From Lampris incognitus (Eukaryota; Chordata; Actinopteri; Lampriformes; Lampridae), in contig NC_079213.1 of assembly GCF_029633865.1 (NCBI RefSeq), positions 92,328,995-92,392,994 of the forward strand: a stretch of DNA of 64,000 bases. Direction: 5' to 3'. Of the stretch, positions 1-36,564 are shown one piece after another; position 1 is the stretch's first letter, and each line of letters begins with the position of its first letter. The notes beneath the pieces are model-generated. The model ran no database searches. It saw only the letters and a program-made list of their open reading frames with translations, and was not told where the DNA came from. The position numbers and the translations under genes were made by a program.

Positions 1-138
1 CCATATGTATTGAAGGAGGCATGTGGAGCCCTCCCCAGATCGGCAGAGTGGGTGAAGCAGAGATCGGGACGGCTCAGAAGAGTGGGGTAATTGGCCGGAT
101 ACAATTGTGGAGGAAGAAAAAAAAAAAGGGGGGGGGGT
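1..138 (+). repeat. 3' part of a tRNA-derived SINE (SINE type A)
   Basis: Matches the 3' body of the full copy at 4733-5158 (GATCGGCAGAG, GACCGGGACGGCTC-like and GTAATTGGCC blocks, A/G-rich tail). The 5' head lies beyond the window. It abuts an RTE LINE fragment. Confidence 0.7.
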
Positions 139-147
139 CAGAAAAAT

Positions 148-1545
148 ATATATAAACATGAAAGAGCACTACAGGTGCGATGTTTGCTTTGAGAATGTTG
201 ATGGGGAAGTATAGCGAAGGTCAGAAAAGAGTTACACTGTGTCTTGTGGATTTGGTGAAAGCATATGACAGGGTGCTGAGAGAGGTGTGGTATTGTATGA
301 GGAAGTCGGGAGTGGCAGAGAATTATGTAGGAGTAGTGCAGGATATGTATGAGGGGAGTGTGATAGTGGTGAGGTATGCGGTTGGAATGACAAATGGGTT
401 CCAGCTGAAGGTAGGATTACATCAAGAATCGGCTCCGAGCCCTTTCTTGTTTACAAAAGTGATGGACAGGTTGACAGACGACATCAGGCAGGAGTCTCTG
501 TTGACTATGATGTTCGCGGATGACATTGTGATCTGTAGTGAGAGTAGGGTGCAGGTTGAGGGGAGCCTAGAGAAGTGGAGGTATGCACTGGAGAGAAGAG
601 GAATGAAATAGGGCATCCGGGTAGCTATTCCGTTGCCTACCAACACGCGATCGTCGGATCGAATCCCCGTGTTACCTCCGGCTTAGTCGGGCATTCCTAC
701 AGACACAATTGGCCGTGTCTGCGGGTGGGAAGTCGGATGTGGGTATTTGTCCTGGTCGCTGCACTAGCACCTCCTCTGTTCAGTCGGGGCGCTCCCTGGA
801 TTGGCAGAGAGGGGTTGGAGCAGCGACCGGGACGGCTCAGGGTAATTGGCCAGATACAATTTGAGGAGAAAAGGGGGGGGGGGGTTTGAAAAAAAGAAGA
901 GGAATGAAAGTCAGTAGGAGCGAGACGGAATTATGCATGAATAAGAGAGAGGACAGTGGAATGGTGAGAATGCAAGGAGTAGAGGTGACGAAAGCGTATG
1001 ACTTTAAATACTTGGGGTCAACTGTCCAAAGTAACGGGGAGTGCAGAAGAGAGGTGAAGAAGAGCGTGCAGGCAGGGTGGAGTGGGTAGAGAAGAGTGTC
1101 AGGAGTGATTTGTGACAGAAGGGTACCAGGAAGAGTTAAAGGGAAGCTTTACAAAATGGTTATGTGTTATTTTATATGGTCTGGAGACAGTGGCACTGGC
1201 GAGAAAACAGGAGGTGGAGCTGGAGGTGACAGATTTGAAGATTTTCATTGGGAGTGACGAAGAAGGAAAGGATTAGGAACGAGTATATTAGAGGGACCGC
1301 TCAGGTTGGACGATTTGGAGACAAAGCAAGAGAGACACGACTGAGATGGCTTGGATATATTGGGAGAAGGATGCTGAATATTGAGCTGCCAGGGAAGAGG
1401 AAAAGAAGAAGGCCAAAGAGGTTTACTGATGTGGTCAGGGAGGACATGCAGGTGGCTGGCATGGCAGCGGAAGATACAGAGCACAGGAAAAGATGCAAAC
1501 TGATGATCCACTGTTGCTACCCCTAACAGCAGCAGCAACCGAAAA
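148..1545 (+). mobile_element. RTE-type LINE, 3' half, split by a SINE
   Basis: Encodes reverse transcriptase segments LVDLVKAYDRVLREVW and MMFADDIVICSES (the FADD catalytic box), then the thumb and C-terminal region (YLGSTVQSNGECRREVKK, RIRNEYIRGTAQVGRFGDKA). The frame is broken by a SINE at 609-894, by a TGG-to-TAG change at 1087-1089 and by small indels near 1180-1250. The 3' end near 1540 matches LINE tails at 42665 and 43110. The copy is 5' truncated and dead. Confidence 0.85.
609..894 (+). mobile_element. SINE type A inserted in the RTE LINE, with 15-bp target duplication
   Basis: Starts with the tRNA-like head GGCATCCGGGTAGC and a B-box-like GGATCGAATCCCCG, followed by the common body and a G/A-rich tail. 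It is shorter than the copy at 4733-5158. The 15 bases AGAAGAGGAATGAAA occur at 594-608 and again at 895-909, a perfect target-site duplication. Confidence 0.88.
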
Positions 1546-1671
1546 TAGTAGTCAAAATCTTAGGGAGAGAAGGATAAAACATTAAAACAAGTTTAACAAA
1601 ATTATATGGATTTAAAAAATATATAAAAAGAAAATGTGATGAGGGGATTGCCAAGCAGTGTCCAGTGTCCA

Positions 1672-1842
1672 AATCCTTTGTGAATAGTACACATGGCCAT
1701 TGAAACTGTGGTTAAGGGTCACGCCCACATTTGCATATGAAACTGATCGTTGGTTTCGGTCATTATGCAACTGTATTGTTTATAAGGGTGGGGATACCTG
1801 CAGTCAGTTTAGACTGAAGAGGTCAGTTAGATGAGTGATCAA
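1672..1842 (+). repeat. Interspersed repeat, possibly a Penelope-like terminus (copy 1)
   Basis: Shares GTTTATAAGGGTGGGGATAC, CTGCAGTCAGTT and GACTGAAGAGGTCA with copies at 7316-7515 (same strand) and 5205-5333 (opposite strand). A fragment also occurs near 12095-12125. Such sequences flank Penelope-like elements in fishes to my recollection, so the class is tentative. Confidence 0.5.
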
Positions 1843-2130
1843 GTGTATCTTCTCCACTCCTCAGGCATCTTCACTTTCCAAGACTGTGTTAAACAATCTA
1901 GTTAAAAACCCCACTGCCATCTCTCCTAAACATCACCATGCCTCCACAGGTATGTCATCAGGACCAACTGCCTTTCCACTCTTCATACTCTTCATTGCTG
2001 CCCTCAGTTCCTCCTTGCTAATCCAGCACACTTCCTGATTCACTATCCCCACATCATCTAACCCTCTCTCTCGCTCATTTTCCTCATTCATCAGCCCCTG
2101 AAAGTACTCCTTCCAGATGTATCCAGACGT
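1835..2130 (-). mobile_element. RTE-type LINE fragment (region before RT)
   Basis: On the minus strand it reads WKEYFQGLMNEENERE, then KSMKSGKAVGPDDIPVEAW and FLTRLFNTVLES, the usual start of an RTE reverse transcriptase, with one stop codon. A small fragment in opposite orientation to the copy at 148-1545. Confidence 0.75.
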
Positions 2131-2339
2131 ATCCAGATGAACCGATTCAAATTTCTTTGAGTTTCTTATCTGGATTATTGAGCATGCGTAAAGACAATCT
2201 AAGCTAATGGGTTACATGTGTGACAGATGTTTTGAATCATTCAGGTGTTGCATCTTGCCTCAGTTGTGCATACACAAAAGAGTTCTGAATACCTGGGCTT
2301 GTTCCTAATCTTTGTAATCAGTTTTGAATTAAGGCATAA

Positions 2340-2710
2340 ACCATGATGAAAACTAGAAAATTAGTGGTTAAAGCAAGCAATTATGAAGATGAGGCTATAG
2401 CAGTTTCCAAATAGAACCATTGCAGAACAATTGCCATTTCAAAAAATATCCAGCGTCTTAGAAAAACGCTATTGGAATATGCAATGAAATAACCAGGACA
2501 TCCAAGGAAGACAACAGCATCTGATGACATCATTAGATGAAGAAAAAAAACTGCCAGAAATAACAGTGAAAGAAACTGCAGACAATCTCCAGAGTGTAGG
2601 GATAAAAAGTAAAATGGCATTGTTCCCACAAGCAAGATAAATATCTGAGCCTGAAATTTTATCGGGGGTATGCGACAACCTTCATTTAAGGAATTTATCC
2701 AACACAAAGT
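2340..2710 (+). pseudogene. Possible degraded Tc1/mariner-type transposase remnant
   Basis: Forward frames contain GHPRKTTASDDIIR and, after a shift, ITVKETADNLQSVG, which resemble the linker and second helix-turn-helix of Tc1-like transposases. Several stops and shifts are present and no terminal repeats were found. Weak call. Confidence 0.3.
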
Positions 2711-3157
2711 ATATTTGTAAACCATGAAGTTTAAAGTGCTTTTTTCCCTCTAAACTTCATTACATTTCATAGCAGTAAAGAGATATGTTAAAATTAATAT
2801 TCAGCTAGTGCAAGAACAAAACTTAACTGAATAGCACTGGATCAGCGTTATACAGAAAAAGTACCATCTAATCGCTCCACTCATGCCATAATACAATTTC
2901 TTTGAACACATGGTGCAAAAACATATGCCAGGTTATTCTAATTTACCACACCAAGTGCCCAGCACTTGACTGTCCCCACCGTTTTCATCCAACAAAAGCC
3001 CAACTCCAACAAACACATGTTGAGTGGTTGTTACAGATTTATCAAAACTATTCGAAAACCCACGTATGCTGAAATTCTGGCTTAGTGCAGGAAAACTTTA
3101 AGTCATGCACATATCAAAAATGGTAAGTCATTTATAAATACTGAATGCCACTCTTAC

Positions 3158-20688
<17,531 letters not shown>

Positions 20689-21145
20689 TGCAGCTGCCCT
20701 GTGTGTGAAACCAAACCATAAAACTGCTAAAACAATAATCAATATATCGTAAAATATTATGATAAATGATTGATCCCTTGTGGTATGTAAATAGAAAGTG
20801 AAAGTGTGAAAAGTCTGCCTGTTATGGAACAATGGTAAAGTTGGCTGCAGGTGAATCGGTTGCTGATCTAACAGCCAATCTCGGCTGAACTAACAGTAAT
20901 TTTGATGTCGTATAAAAAAAAAAGAAAAACTTGTTTGCTGTAAAATTGCCCAAGTGGCGAGTGAATTTAATAATGAACCAGCCGTTTTGAGCAACACAAC
21001 TTTTGTTTTCTTTTGTGCTCATTACCAAGGAAAATACGTTAAGTACTCATTCTCCACACATATCATACAAAAGCAAATTTCTAAGTTTGAGCTGTAAACA
21101 CATCATTCAAAATAAGCGTCAAAAACTTTCAGAACACCCAAAATA

Positions 21146-21252
21146 TTAAATAATAATAATCATTACATTTATATAGCGCTTTTCTAGACACCGAAAGCGC
21201 TTCACATTGAAGGGGGGGGGTAACTCACGTCAACCACCACCAATGTACAGCA
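21146..21252 (+). repeat. Short fish repeat (TTATATAGCGCTTTTCTAGAC type)
   Basis: ACATTTATATAGCGCTTTTC, TAGACACCGAAAGCGCTTCA and a G run: a widespread short repeat of fish genomes, here in uhrf1 intron 1. Confidence 0.5.
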
Positions 21253-22256
21253 CCCTATTAAAGATGATCACTGAATTGTGGCACTGTCAACTCTTGCAAT
21301 CGTATGATAGGGGGGCACAAACTGATTTAAATACAGTGCGGGAAACTGAGCCACAAGCCACTCCCACTCCTTTAAAAGCAAGCACATCCGGGCGCGAGTG
21401 TGCGCTATCAAACAATGTGGCTTCATTTTCTGATAATAAAGCACGTTGCAGGGACACATTATACACCATCCGAGAATACGGTTTGTTTGGGGGTTTTTTT
21501 TAGAAATTCGACCCTCTTGAAACGGATTGCTTTTGTTTAGTAAGGCAGATGGAGACGACTGCATCGCCCCGAGTCGCTCTACTTTTAAGCTCTTCAGCTG
21601 AGGTCTACTCAGCTGGTTAGAGGTTAAACCAACGAACACCAAACAAGCAGCAATTTTGACGATACAAATTGTTTTCCGCCAACTACTCTGCGTCTTTACA
21701 CAAAGTCAATTTTCGCCAACGTTAATATTAATACTCATGGGTCTTTCTACAACCAACATTGTAAATTTAACCGTTAACAACCTGAACATGAATGCATTTC
21801 TACTTTAATTTCAAACAAAGCCCTGATCAAAATCGTCTGCCCTTAAAAGTTTATTAAAAGTCGTCTGCCCAGGAGATAAACAAGCTGACAGCCCGCGACT
21901 GAGCCGCAGCAGATCAAGTTCAACATCCACCCATAATAGCATTGCCATTGACAGCAAACCACGTTACAGACTGGAGGGTAACTTGTCATAAAACTTGGAG
22001 CTGCCAAGTTACCTACAGCGAAGCAATATCCAGTTACACTAATTTGAACATCGAGATTAGGGAGCCACGAATCTTTCCCGGTGATTAAAACAGACAATTT
22101 AAACAAATTTGAACCACACATTTGGCTAACTAGAAAGACTCACTGAAAGGGGTAATGTTAACAATTTGCCGAGTTCGCTAGTAGGCTAGCTAGCAGACGT
22201 ATTAATAACAGATTTTTTTTAAAAGTTGTTAGGTCAACAAAAAAACGCTGTTTTAC

Positions 22257-22430
22257 CTGTTTTTGTCTTACAAACAAGAAATTGAGAGTTGTAGTATAAA
22301 TCGCACAATGTTTTCCCCGGCCAAACCCTTGATGTGTTTTGCACGACTGTCTGAACGTTGCTGAAGAGTGAATCAATGAGCAATTCTTCAATACTTTGTT
22401 TCCCCGCCTGTCCACAATTTTGCGTTCTGC
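22257..22430 (-). other. uhrf1: Putative non-coding first exon of uhrf1
   Basis: The coding exon at 20536-20698 starts with a splice acceptor only 10 bases upstream of the ATG, so a 5' untranslated exon must exist further right. On the minus strand a good donor (AAACAG|GTAAAAC) lies at 22257/22256, just inside the GC-rich promoter block. The right border is the presumed transcription start and is approximate. Confidence 0.5.
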
Positions 22431-22640
22431 TATTGGCCAGTTTGGACGGAATGACTCTCGCTAATAGGTCCTAATCGCTGTCAATCTAAAATATGGCCGG
22501 AGCTTAGTCGCAGCGCGCGAAAGTACGGTCTCGTGGGCACAGCTCACTTCCGAGAATTTGGCGCGAGATTATGTAGATGTGATCCACACCGGCGTCTCGC
22601 GGAGAAGACTATTGGTAAACAACATGGAGCCCGGTGGTGT
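22431..22640 (-). promoter_or_regulatory. uhrf1 promoter with E2F-type site and inverted CCAAT boxes
   Basis: CpG-rich DNA just upstream of the inferred uhrf1 first exon. TTTGGCGCGA at 22557-22566 fits the E2F consensus (TTTSGCGC). ATTGG (CCAAT on the gene strand) occurs at 22432-22436 and 22611-22615. UHRF1 is known as an S-phase, E2F-driven gene in mammals, so the site is in keeping. Its use in this animal is inferred. Confidence 0.55.
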
Positions 22641-24500
22641 TCACACATTTTAACGGCTCCGTTATCTGAAGAAATCACGCCGGGAATGCGTTAAACCTGC
22701 GCGATAAGTGGACGAACGTACTTAATATTAGTGATTCATACTGAGATATTAGACCTCCCTCGGTTTGACGGGAGATGTGGCTGGCAGTGAATGACTTGAA
22801 CCCCCAGCCTGCTGCACCGTGTGGTCGAGAATAAGAAGTGCATGGAGAAGTAATGGGTGAGGGTGAGAGACGTATTCAAAGTAGTCCGTGTGTAAACCAC
22901 GACAGCGCCGCCGGGTCGACCCCCTTCTCCTTCCCCACTTTACGGGTTCGGAGGGCGGGGCCCTTAACCCGCATGATATCTCCAAATGCCGCCCACTTCT
23001 TCTCGTCGGTCAGTCGCGGTATTTAATTGAATTCGATTGAGCCAAACGTCAGTGCTTTGTGATGCGGGTCGTGCGGACCGTCGGTCTACCTAGATTTAGG
23101 TGTGTGTGATGGAAATACACAACAATGATATATTTTTTTTAAGAATGAAGAAAGAGGACAGATTAAATGCAGCAAGAGCTGCCTACATTCGCGATTGTAC
23201 CCAATGGCTCTATTGGTTGGGCTATGAACCAAAGTCTAAAATAGGCATCGCAAATTAGCGTTTCCTTTTGGTAGAATTGATTAATTTTGTGTAATACAAT
23301 TCTGAGCTTGCTTTCACACCCCAAACAGCTACTTCTTTATATTTTTTTTTCATGAAACATCATTAGGCCTATTAAGTACTTAATTCATTGGTTAATCATT
23401 TCATCGTTCTAATACCACGAAATGATAAACGAAATTAGTATTCTCGAGGTTGGGAGGGAAAGTATCTACTGTTCAGCTCACCATAATGTCTTGAGTGCAA
23501 TTTATTGCCAGCCCATCAAAATAAATGAAAATATGATGACATAACTCCTCGACTTTGTTAATTCCTATTGTCGTTTGAGTCCATCTGGCCTAAAAACAAA
23601 CAAACAAACAAAAACAAGCTATAAAACGCAGTAATCCCACCGTCTCGTCACCCAGACACTAGTGCCGCTTTGCATCTGCCTTACCTTAGGTTTTATTGAC
23701 GGCTTTCAGATCAAATGTTGCGCTCTGGACATCCGGTACGACGTGGTGTGAAGGACAGACCACACACGGAGGGTGTACACAAGCTTGGGAAATTACCCTT
23801 CACTGACGTGTTACATTTTAACACACATTACAACTTCTACCATTTCACTCACCGTGCAGTTAGTGTTAGTCGTCTTACTCAGTACATTTAGATCTCTTGA
23901 CAGCTGAAAGCTCTGTATTTCCAACATCCATGCAGACAACAAAACATCACTTTTGAGTACAGAACACCTTCACCTAGTGGACAACCGACGTCATGACCTC
24001 CTGAGAAATAACGATCTCAAGAATTGATTTTCCAAACAGTTTAGATTCTATGAGAAAATTCTAAAGTTGAAAAAACTATCAAACAAGTCGTATAGCCCAC
24101 ACCATACAGGATTTTGGCCAGATGACGTTATGTTTTGTTACCCCCCTCCCCCAAAAAAATGCAATTTGGGGGAATTTTTTTTATCTGAAGGTGATTTATT
24201 ATCTTTAGTTATGTAGAGAATCAGTCCGTTATAATTTGTTCATTCAAGGTCCAAGCCCACTTGCTGTCCTTTAGAGGGTACCCCTACCATCATTCATTTT
24301 AATGTACTGCTGAAAATGTCTGCTCATAGTGTATGGTATAGAGTGGAATGGTATATAGCATGTATGGTATGAATAACTGCTATTTTGCCATTAATGTTGG
24401 ATACTTTTTTTAGAATAAAACTATATCGGATTTTTTGGATTTGTTTTGGATGTGTTATGTCCCTGAACCATTATTTTTTTTAAACCAATCCAAAACCAAA
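22641..24500. other. Intergenic: GC-rich to 23080, then no gene seen
   Basis: 22641-23080 continues the CpG-rich block of the uhrf1 promoter and holds short open frames on both strands without family resemblance. 23080-24500 is AT-rich with homopolymers. No gene or classed repeat is supported. Confidence 0.45.
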
Positions 24501-24517
24501 CTGGCTATACTGGCTTG

Positions 24518-24790
24518 TAGGGCAACATGGTGGCCCAGTGGTTCGCACTGTTGCCTCACAGCAAGAAGTCCTGCATGGGTTTCCTCCATGTGCTCTGGTT
24601 TCCTCCCACCATCAAAAAGACATGCATGTTAGGGTTAATACTCCTGTCTGTGTCCCTGACCAAGGCAATGGAAAGAAGAACTGGAGTCGGTCCCCGGGCG
24701 CTGCAGCTGCCCACTCCCCCTATACAATAGGATGGGTTAAATGCAGAGAACAAATTCATTGTAACTATACAATGATAAAATAAAGTGGCT
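24518..24790 (+). repeat. SINE type B-related repeat (subtype 2)
   Basis: GTGGCCCAGTGGTTCGCACT resembles the type B A-box. It then has TCCTCCCACCATCAAAAAGA, a GGGCGCTGCAGCTGCCCACT block and GGGTTAAATGCAGAGAAC. The same subtype lies inverted at 35765-36099. Confidence 0.65.
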
Positions 24791-25074
24791 TTCTTCTTCC
24801 TCTCTTTTCTTTAAAATAATCCAGTAGCCAAGCCTACAGATTTACTGAAATTAGGAACAGCATTATATCCTCAAAAGAAGGATTCTTTACAACGGTTTCA
24901 AAAATATTTTTGTCAAATCTGGGCAGAAAGTGAATCATGTAATACTGTAAAAACCTCCATGACAAGTTTTGTTTTTTGTTTTTGTTTTCTTTTTTGAAGC
25001 TGTACAGGTCAAAAGTTTTTCATCCAGTTATAACTGGATGAAATGATATTGTGCATCAGCTGTAGGAGAAATGG

Positions 25075-25925
25075 ACTCAGACTGCGAGGAATCTGGGTGT
25101 GATCCTGGATGACCAACTGTCGTTTGCTGCAAACGTTGCATCGGTTGCTCGCTCCTGCATATTTCTCCCCTATAGCATCAGGAGGATTCGCCCATTCCTC
25201 ACCGACGAGACGGCACAGGTGCTCATCCAGGCTCTGGTCATCTCCCGGCTGGACTACAGCAAGTTCCCCCTTGCTGGTGCCCCGGCATCGGCCATCAGAC
25301 TTCTGGAGCTTGTTCAGAAAGCTACAGCTCGTCTGGTGTTCAACCGCCCTAAGTTCTCCCACACAACTCCCCTTCTCATGTCCCTACACTGGCTCCCAGT
25401 AGCTGCTTGCATCCAGTTTAAGACTCTGGTGCTAGCCTACAGGGCAGTGAAAGGAACAGCTCCTTCCTATCTCCAGGCCATGGTCAAGCCCTACACCCCC
25501 GCCTGACCACTTTGCTCTGCTGCCTCAGGACGCCTGGTTGCCCCGTTGCTCAGAGGCCTTTGCTCCCGGCCGACCCGGTCCCGGCTCTTCTCTGTCCTGG
25601 CCCCACAGTGGTGGAATGAACTCCCCACTGAGGTCAGGACAGCGGAGTCGCTGCCCATCTTTCGGCGCAGGTTGAAAACTCACCTCTTCAAGAACCACTA
25701 CCCTGTTACTTGTTCTTAGCACTTATTGTATTCTCATTTAAAAAAAATTTTTAAATCTCTTTCTAGCGCTTTTACTTTAGCACTGATTTTGCACTTAGAT
25801 GCTTGTTTAGATGCACATATGACCTCTGATGACTAGTAGTTCTCCTGATTTCCTACGCTAAATGCACTTATTGTAAGTCGCTTTGGATAAAAGTGTCAGC
25901 TAAATTACTGTAATGTAATGTAAAA
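25075..25925 (+). mobile_element. L2-clade LINE, 3' end of the RT ORF and 3' tail
   Basis: A 135-codon frame (25099-25506) reads SIRRIRPFLTDETAQVLIQA, SRLDYSKFPLAGAPASAIRL and LLMSLHWLPVAACIQFKTLV, the fish L2 RT C-terminal region. After a stop it continues (SVLAPQWWNELPTEV in another frame). The tail CTTATTGTAAGTCGCTTTGG and repeated GTAAT units are the L2 3' end. 5' truncated, dead. Confidence 0.88.
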
Positions 25926-26083
25926 TGAAACTGACTTACCAATTTTTCAAATAAGGGGTTTGAACACCAAATGTACAACCATGAATGCAAAGGCCTGTGG
26001 TTTTTGTGACTATATCAGAATCCAAAGAAGAGTTGCTGGAAATGCTTTTTCTTCCCCAGCAATGTTCTGCATCATGTGTGTGC

Positions 26084-26124
26084 TTTATTCTGCTTTGTAA
26101 TGGGTGTTGGTTAGGAGATTTATT
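26084..26124 (-). terminator. Candidate kcnn1 polyadenylation signals
   Basis: TTTATT on the plus strand (AATAAA on the gene strand) at 26119-26124 and 26084-26089, about 560-600 bases past the kcnn1 stop codon. The interval 25930-26679 shows no other gene and is best read as kcnn1 3' untranslated sequence. Confidence 0.4.
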
Positions 26125-26679
26125 CTTATGTGCACTTAATGTTCTGTGTGTCTGTCCTGCATAAGGTTAGACCAGTTCTTGGCGACCTATGTTGATATGG
26201 CAGAAAACTTCATTCTTGAATTAATTTCATGTATTCACAGCTGTGAGCTCCCCAGTGCAAACACAGTTCTCTGCTGTTGGCCACTGAACAGCTCTACTGG
26301 ATAAGTTGTTGGTTCAATGGCACCTAAACAATGAGATTTGGGGAGGAGGGGTAAGCATTTCGTCACCTTTCCCAGCCGCATTTAGTCATGTCTGACTTCA
26401 ATGCGTCCCTGGCCTTCCTGCTTCAATTTCAGAGCCGCTATCTGTAATGTTAGACCCTCAGCATCAACTACTGGAGTCCCCTTGAGTAAGGCATGGTACT
26501 TATAAGCTTGTCCCGTGGAGCTGACTTGTGGTCAGCATGAATGGACTAGGACTGTACCGCGTAGTTCCCAAGTTGTGAGTGGCTAGCTAAATATGTAGCT
26601 GAAGAAAAGCATTTATGAGCATTTATGCTTTGCAACCCTGACCATCAAATGTTACACAAGAAAAAACTGGGTTAAAAGC

Positions 26680-34234
<7,555 letters not shown>

Positions 34235-35039
34235 TAGAGTGGAAACATATATAATAAAGCTGAGATGAAAGGTGAGGCTGTAAACTCTGTTTGAAGTTTT
34301 GTCGTCTTGGTGTTTAACCCCTATTTAATGTCGTATGTATGGGGTGTCGCTGTAGTGTAGGTGTGAACAGCTGTGATCGGTGGTGGTGTAGTGTTGGGAA
34401 GGGAGGACTGCCACTCAGATGGTAAATGTAAAGATGGCTTTCAAAATGGATAACTTGTTTCTCTTTTGATTTTTGCAAAAACCTTTGGAGTTTCTGCCTT
34501 CTTAAAGAGAATCACACTAGAATCAATTTTGAGGTTGTTCTTTGTTGTTCTCTTCACATGACTTCACCAAATGGCCTGCATTTGACAAAACACATTCTTG
34601 AGACAGTCAAATCCTGCAACTGTTCATAACACTTGAAACATTATTGTGTGTTGTGGAAAAGAGTATTTTTGTCACAGTCCTGTGTTTACTACTACTACTA
34701 CTAATAATAATAATAAAGATTTATAGAGGGGAGCCGGATGTGAGTAAATGGGATCTAGGTATGTTAAAATGTAAAAATATATCAGAGTCTTTCATCTGTA
34801 ACTGTTCAGTTCGATTTGTTTTCCTTGAAAAATAAAATATATATATAAAAAAAGGAAACGAGACAGACAGCAAAACTGAAAAAGTGAAAATATTACCTGA
34901 AAAACAAAACAGAAAACACATATTGCTAATCTAACAAACGAAACAAGGCCTATAAAACATGAAATGTAAAAAAAAGAAAGAACTGAAAATAAATATTGAA
35001 ACAGTCCCAAACACTGAGTGGAACTTAAAAACTACTAGA
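34235..35039. other. Region 5' of the kcnn1 coding start, no feature seen
   Basis: AT-rich. Contains ACTACTACTACTAATAATAA simple repeats near 34690. Could include kcnn1 5' untranslated sequence. Confidence 0.4.
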
Positions 35040-35490
35040 ATGACTGTCGGCAGTCATTTTGTCTGCCACGGTTTTTAAACTCTATATTCTATCAAGATAA
35101 ATACCCAACTGAGATATTAATGCATTGCATATGTTAGTATGTCTGTTGAGAAACTAACTGTCTGTACTCTTCCCACCAGGGACAGTAGTAAGCAACTTCA
35201 CCTCTGTAAGTTGGCCTTGACTGTGGTTGTGAGGGTAGTCGAGTTTTTCTCCCGTAATGTGTGAATGGATCGTGTGATTTGAACGCCTAGATATCTAAAT
35301 TCTGCATTAGACAGCTGAAGGGTATAGACGATAATGATATCTCTGTAGCCAATTGGTTGACAAGAAAACACTCACTTGTGGATATCTAATTTGTATCCCG
35401 AAATCACACCGAAAGGTTTCAAAATTGAAATGATATCTCTTACCAATTGCCAGTAATATTCTGCTACATACACATAAACCAAAATCTAGT
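35040..35490 (-). mobile_element. L1/Tx1-type LINE RT fragment
   Basis: On the minus strand, with shifts, it reads FGVISGYKLDIHK, then FQLSNAEFRYLGVQITRSI and LLLSLVGRVQTV, the conserved post-catalytic part of L1/Tx1-like reverse transcriptases. Frameshifted, no ends recognised. Confidence 0.65.
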
Positions 35491-35577
35491 GTGATTACTC
35501 AATTATAAAAAAATAGCACTTAATATTTGTTTGGAAATGTCAGAAATGGATTGCCGTTAGCAGAAAATTTGTTGGAC

Positions 35578-35702
35578 ACCCTGTGATGGTCTGGCGGCCT
35601 GTCCAGGGTGTCTCCCTGCCTGCTGCCCAATGACTGCTGGGATAGGCTCCAGCATTCCCGTGACCCTGAGAGCAGGATAAGTGGTTTGGATAATGGATGG
35701 AT
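35578..35702 (+). repeat. SINE type B tail
   Basis: GATGGTCTGGCGGCCTGTCC, ATGACTGCTGGGATAGGCTC and GGATAATGGATGG: the last 125 bp of the type B repeat. Confidence 0.75.
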
Positions 35703-35764
35703 AAAGAGATAAGAGCAATTAATTTAATAGAGTTTTTGGTTTGATATACTCTATTGATCCCCGT

Positions 35765-36099
35765 AGGTAAATTATGCTCTGCATTTAACCCATCCTAGCC
35801 ATGTAGCTAGGAGCAATGAGCAGCCGCCGTGCAGCACCCGGGGACCAACTCCAGTTCTTCTTGCCATGCCTCAGTCAAGGGCACAGACAGGAGTACTAAC
35901 CCTGACATGCATGTCTTTTTGATGGTGGGGGAAACCGGAGCACCTGGAGAAAACCCACCGCAGACACGGGGAGAACATGCAAACTGCACACAGAGGACGA
36001 CCTGAGATTATCCCCAAGTTTGGACAACCCCAGGGTTCGAACCCAGGACCTTCTTGCTATGAGGCGACAGTGCTAACCACTGCTACACTGTGCCGCCCA
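35765..36099 (-). repeat. SINE type B-related repeat (subtype 2), inverted
   Basis: CTCTGCATTTAACCCATCCT at left and GCTAACCACTGCTACACTGT at right. Inverse of the 24518-24790 copy but longer. Confidence 0.7.
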
Positions 36100-36109
36100 A
36101 TTTTTTTTT

Positions 36110-36560
36110 TATTTTGATTTTGCATAGCACTGATCAAAACAGAAAGTGCTTCAAATAAAATTAAAGGGAAATATAGAAACAAAAAATAAAAAATAAAATC
36201 AGCAATAAAGCAAACAATAAAACAGTAAAACACACAAGTGCGTAAGAGGTATCCTCTGCTTTATTTTGGTGGCTCATCTAACAGTGGAAATGCTTGGGAA
36301 TTTTAGAAATATACCTAGTTTTGGAAAATATCAGCCAACAGCTAACTAGTTCAATTCTGGTGAAGGTAACGGGGAAATTACAGATGTGTGCCTCAGATTT
36401 ACTGTTTGACACATCATTCACATTTTATCCACCGTGAAGGACGGATACCAGGCACACTTTACAGAAGCAACCTGCCCTTTCCTAATTATCTCGTTGTTTT
36501 ACCTTTTACCTGCTTTCTTATGCTGCACAAAACTTTATAATTTTGTTGTCCCATTAAAGG
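36110..36560. other. Intergenic, no feature seen
   Basis: AT-rich DNA between two SINE type B copies. No gene or repeat recognised. Confidence 0.4.
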
Positions 36561-36564
36561 CAAT

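Noticed and set aside
22749-23026. Two opposite small ORFs in the CpG-rich block
   Set aside because: No family resemblance, short, and typical of chance frames in GC-rich promoter DNA. A divergent gene start cannot be excluded.
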